A stretch of DNA of 57,650 bases from Chloroflexota bacterium (GTDB lineage: Bacteria > Chloroflexota > UBA11872), in assembly GCA_022826485.1 (NCBI GenBank), contig JAJDUU010000031.1, forward strand, positions 1-57,650, read 5' to 3'. Below are positions 56,091 to 57,650 of this stretch, in pieces. Positions within the stretch are counted from its first letter, which is position 1. Each line of letters starts with the position of its first letter. The translations under genes were made by a program, and so were the position numbers. The notes below the pieces were generated by a model. It was given only the letters and a program-made list of their open reading frames with translations. It was not told the origin of the DNA and ran no database searches.

Positions 56091-57245
56091 TTAGCTCACG
56101 CTGATGGTGATGCCGAGCGCCTGCGCCGCGCTGACGATCGTGTCCGTCTGCTCCTCGAGAGCGACGATCGCATCGAGCACGGCCTTCCGCCCGGCGTCGG
56201 CGTCGGACACGCCTTCCAGCAGGTGCTGGTCGAACGGCGCGTCGATCGCCTTGGTCAGGTTCACGCTCCGCTCGATCTCAGCCGCCAGCTGCTCCGCAAT
56301 CTCGGCGTCCTGGGCCTCGATCAGATCCAGCACTCCGGGACCGGCCACCAGGCCGAAGTTGCCCAGAAACACCATCTGAATACCCAGGGCGTTCCCCACG
56401 ATGTCGGCCGTGGTGTTGTCGGAGAAGCAGGAGTGCTCGTCCTCCTGGGACCGCGCCTCGTAGGCCACGGTCATGCGCTCGCCGGCCAGTTCGCCGCGGC
56501 TCAGCTCACCGATGCCGGTGATGATCCGGCGCAGCGCCTCGTCCGTGTCCACCGAGGTGAACTCGGCGCGGTAGTTGTCGCTGCGGCCCGGCGCCCAGGC
56601 GTCCACCATGTCCTGCAAGTGCTGCAGCAGCAGGTCCGACGCAACCGCCAAATACGTGGCGCGGCGGTCGGCGTTGGCGGCGGTGGTGAAATCCTCGATG
56701 GACCGTTCACCCGGCCCGGCCACGCTCAGGTCCTGGCCCCACAGCAAGAATTCGATGGCGTGCCAGCCCGTCGACACGTTCTCCTCGCCGCCCTCTTCAT
56801 TCAGCGACACCAGCAGCTCGGCGTCGATGACCGGGAAGGTCTCGGCGTCGTTGATGATGCCGGCGCTGGGATTGTCGACCACGTAGTCGATGTACGCCTC
56901 GTCCAGCGGCCAGGCGTTGATCAGCCCTTCAGGGCCGTCCTCGGGATGGTCGATGGGACCGTCGTAGAACCGGAACGCTTCGGTCGGCCCGTAGTCATCG
57001 CGGGCGATCAGCCACATCCGCTTGGCGGCCTCGAGATGCGCCGGCGTGGGCTCGGCCAGGAATCGGTCAATGGCCCGGTCCATGGCCTGCGCCGAGCTCA
57101 GGCTCTGCGCATACAGGTGGTGGACGCCGTTGGCGTAGTTCGCCACCACGTCCTGCTTCAACTCGGTGGTGGGCCCGCTTTCGCCGCAGGCTGCCAGCAG
57201 CCCGGCCATGAGACCCGCCACCACGACGAGAACGATTCTTCGCAC
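56091..57245 (-). CDS. Imelysin family lipoprotein, first copy
   Basis: A 384-residue lipoprotein with signal ending L-L-A-A-C (Cys20). The family G-x-H-x-x-E motif is intact as G160-W-H162-A-I-E165, followed by F-L-L-W-G-Q-D-L. The N-terminal Y-A-N-G-V-H-H-L-Y helix and W-P-L-D-E-A-Y-I-D-Y-V segment match IrpA-type imelysins (COG3487). GTG 57245 is preceded by GGAGAGG; the frame upstream, to 57365, runs through the promoter. It heads the four-gene operon and differs from the second copy in keeping the His of the motif. Confidence 0.9.
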   Translation of the reverse strand: MRRIVLVVVAGLMAGLLAACGESGPTTELKQDVVANYANGVHHLYAQSLSSAQAMDRAIDRFLAEPTPAHLEAAKRMWLIARDDYGPTEAFRFYDGPIDHPEDGPEGLINAWPLDEAYIDYVVDNPSAGIINDAETFPVIDAELLVSLNEEGGEENVSTGWHAIEFLLWGQDLSVAGPGERSIEDFTTAANADRRATYLAVASDLLLQHLQDMVDAWAPGRSDNYRAEFTSVDTDEALRRIITGIGELSRGELAGERMTVAYEARSQEDEHSCFSDNTTADIVGNALGIQMVFLGNFGLVAGPGVLDLIEAQDAEIAEQLAAEIERSVNLTKAIDAPFDQHLLEGVSDADAGRKAVLDAIVALEEQTDTIVSAAQALGITISVS

Positions 57246-57312
57246 TGCCCCTCTCCCATCCGCGCCGTACCTGCCGCCTACGATTCGGCGTAAGGGTCGA
57301 CGCATAATGATG

Positions 57313-57326
57313 TTAGTCACTACTAA
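57313..57326. promoter_or_regulatory. Palindromic candidate operator TTAGT-N4-ACTAA
   Basis: A perfect inverted repeat, TTAGT (57313-57317), CACT, ACTAA (57322-57326), starts 11 bases downstream of the -10 box, overlapping the likely transcript start. Its AT-rich arms stand out from the local GC. A repressor bound here would block transcription of the imelysin operon. It is shorter than, but similar in arms to, DtxR/IdeR-type sites. Confidence 0.5.
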
Positions 57327-57337
57327 GAGACGGCCGT

Positions 57338-57365
57338 AGGATAGGCGAACGCCCGGAGTTGTCAA
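57338..57365 (-). promoter_or_regulatory. Sigma-70-type promoter of the imelysin operon
   Basis: On the minus strand TTGACA (57365-57360) and TATCCT (57343-57338) are separated by 16 bases. The -35 is a perfect match to consensus and the -10 fits in four of six positions. It lies 93 bases upstream of GTG 57245. Confidence 0.7.
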
Positions 57366-57474
57366 GGCGTCACGCCGCCGCCGCGGTCCCCACCGCCTCC
57401 AGCCCTGTCAACCCGTCGCCTCCGGCACGTCCACCCGCGCGACCACCGCCCCCCTTGGGAGACCATCCAAAAGA

Positions 57475-57514
57475 AGGTTGGGATGAGGGCGATCCGGCAC
57501 CCTCTCCCTCAGGG
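57475..57514. repeat. Type B palindromic repeat truncated by an IS element
   Basis: GGTTGGGATGAGGGCGATCC then CACCCTCTCCCTCAGGG matches the type B repeat, but the right arm GAGAGGG is missing. The IS481-type end begins at 57515, directly at the loop of the palindrome. Confidence 0.75.
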
Positions 57515-57650
57515 TGTGCAGACCGGAGACATCATTTACACGTGTTCGGAGACATGGTTTACACATCTGGACATGCACTGGAGGACCGGGATGTGCCGTT
57601 TGCGGAGCGACGAGTGAGTGATTTGCGGGCCGAGTTTGTGGCGCTGGCCC
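57515..57650 (+). mobile_element. IS481-type insertion sequence, left end (partial)
   Basis: The element begins TGTGCAGACCGGAGACAT and carries two spaced copies of CGGAGACAT-NN-TTTACAC (near 57523 and 57547), a sequence typical of IS481-type termini, followed by the start of a transposase. The rest lies beyond the window. Confidence 0.7.
57593..57650 (+). CDS. IS481-type transposase, N-terminal end (partial)
   Basis: Nineteen codons are visible, reading V-P-F-A-E-R-R-V-S-D-L-R-A-E-F-V-A-L-A. This resembles the start of IS481 transposases, whose first helix reads P-F/W-x-E-x-x-V-x-x-x-R-x-E-F. GTG 57593 is chosen because GGAGG lies eight bases before it; an in-frame ATG at 57554 falls inside the terminal repeat. 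Confidence 0.65.
   Translation, partial: MPFAERRVSDLRAEFVALA

Overview
The window is about 57.6 kb of high-GC bacterial DNA, densely coded on both strands, with many GTG starts and intergenic gaps filled with short palindromic repeats. I infer a Chloroflexota bacterium, probably a free-living or host-associated marine or soil lineage. The reasons are the mix of a four-domain ribosomal protein S1, a ClpC-RadA-IspD-IspF-CysS-RlmB core block, duplicated Gfo/Idh oxidoreductases, a PhyH protein, HemL-like aminotransferase and DUF1111/imelysin genes. This is a judgement from gene content, not a phylogeny.

Left part (1-15.1 kb): the tail of an IS110 transposase, palindromic repeats, two serine tRNA genes, a DUF309 gene and an SDR oxidoreductase, then a conserved housekeeping block. 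That block holds rpsA, a tandem copy of the ClpC N-domain, clpC, radA, ispD, ispF, cysS, rlmB and folB. It resembles the clpC-radA-ispD-ispF-cysS-rlmB order of Firmicutes, but a solitary unknown gene (9271-10323, minus strand) and a ferredoxin-NADP reductase gene sit between ispD and ispF.

Middle part (15.2-34.8 kb): accessory and carbohydrate genes. They include a secreted plant-type leucine-rich-repeat protein, an orphan solute-binding lipoprotein, two Gfo/Idh/MocA dehydrogenases, a GH78-like rhamnosidase, a DUF3153 lipoprotein, an XRE-ImmA/IrrE plus DUF4411 toxin-antitoxin pair, a DUF2723 membrane protein, a PQQ-dependent sugar dehydrogenase-like protein, a PhyH dioxygenase, an unknown gene followed by a broken PIN toxin gene, and a HemL-like aminotransferase.

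Right-middle part (35-43 kb): holA, rpsT, a YchF-family protein whose GTPase P-loop has decayed, pyrD, a split XdhC pair and polA. Then (43.1-49.1 kb) comes a same-strand run of a CobW GTPase, a coiled-coil protein, an NYN RNase, a small basic membrane protein, two site-2 proteases and a second divergent NYN protein. This run looks like a co-regulated unit with no described function.

Right end (49-57.65 kb): a TIM-barrel sugar isomerase, a GH-A lipoprotein that lacks its nucleophile, an HTTM (vitamin-K-carboxylase-like) membrane protein, and a convergent operon of imelysin, membrane protein, di-heme DUF1111 oxidoreductase and second imelysin. That operon has a clear promoter with a palindromic candidate operator, suggesting metal-regulated periplasmic redox or metal acquisition. 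The window closes in the left end of an IS481-type element that has landed inside a palindromic repeat.
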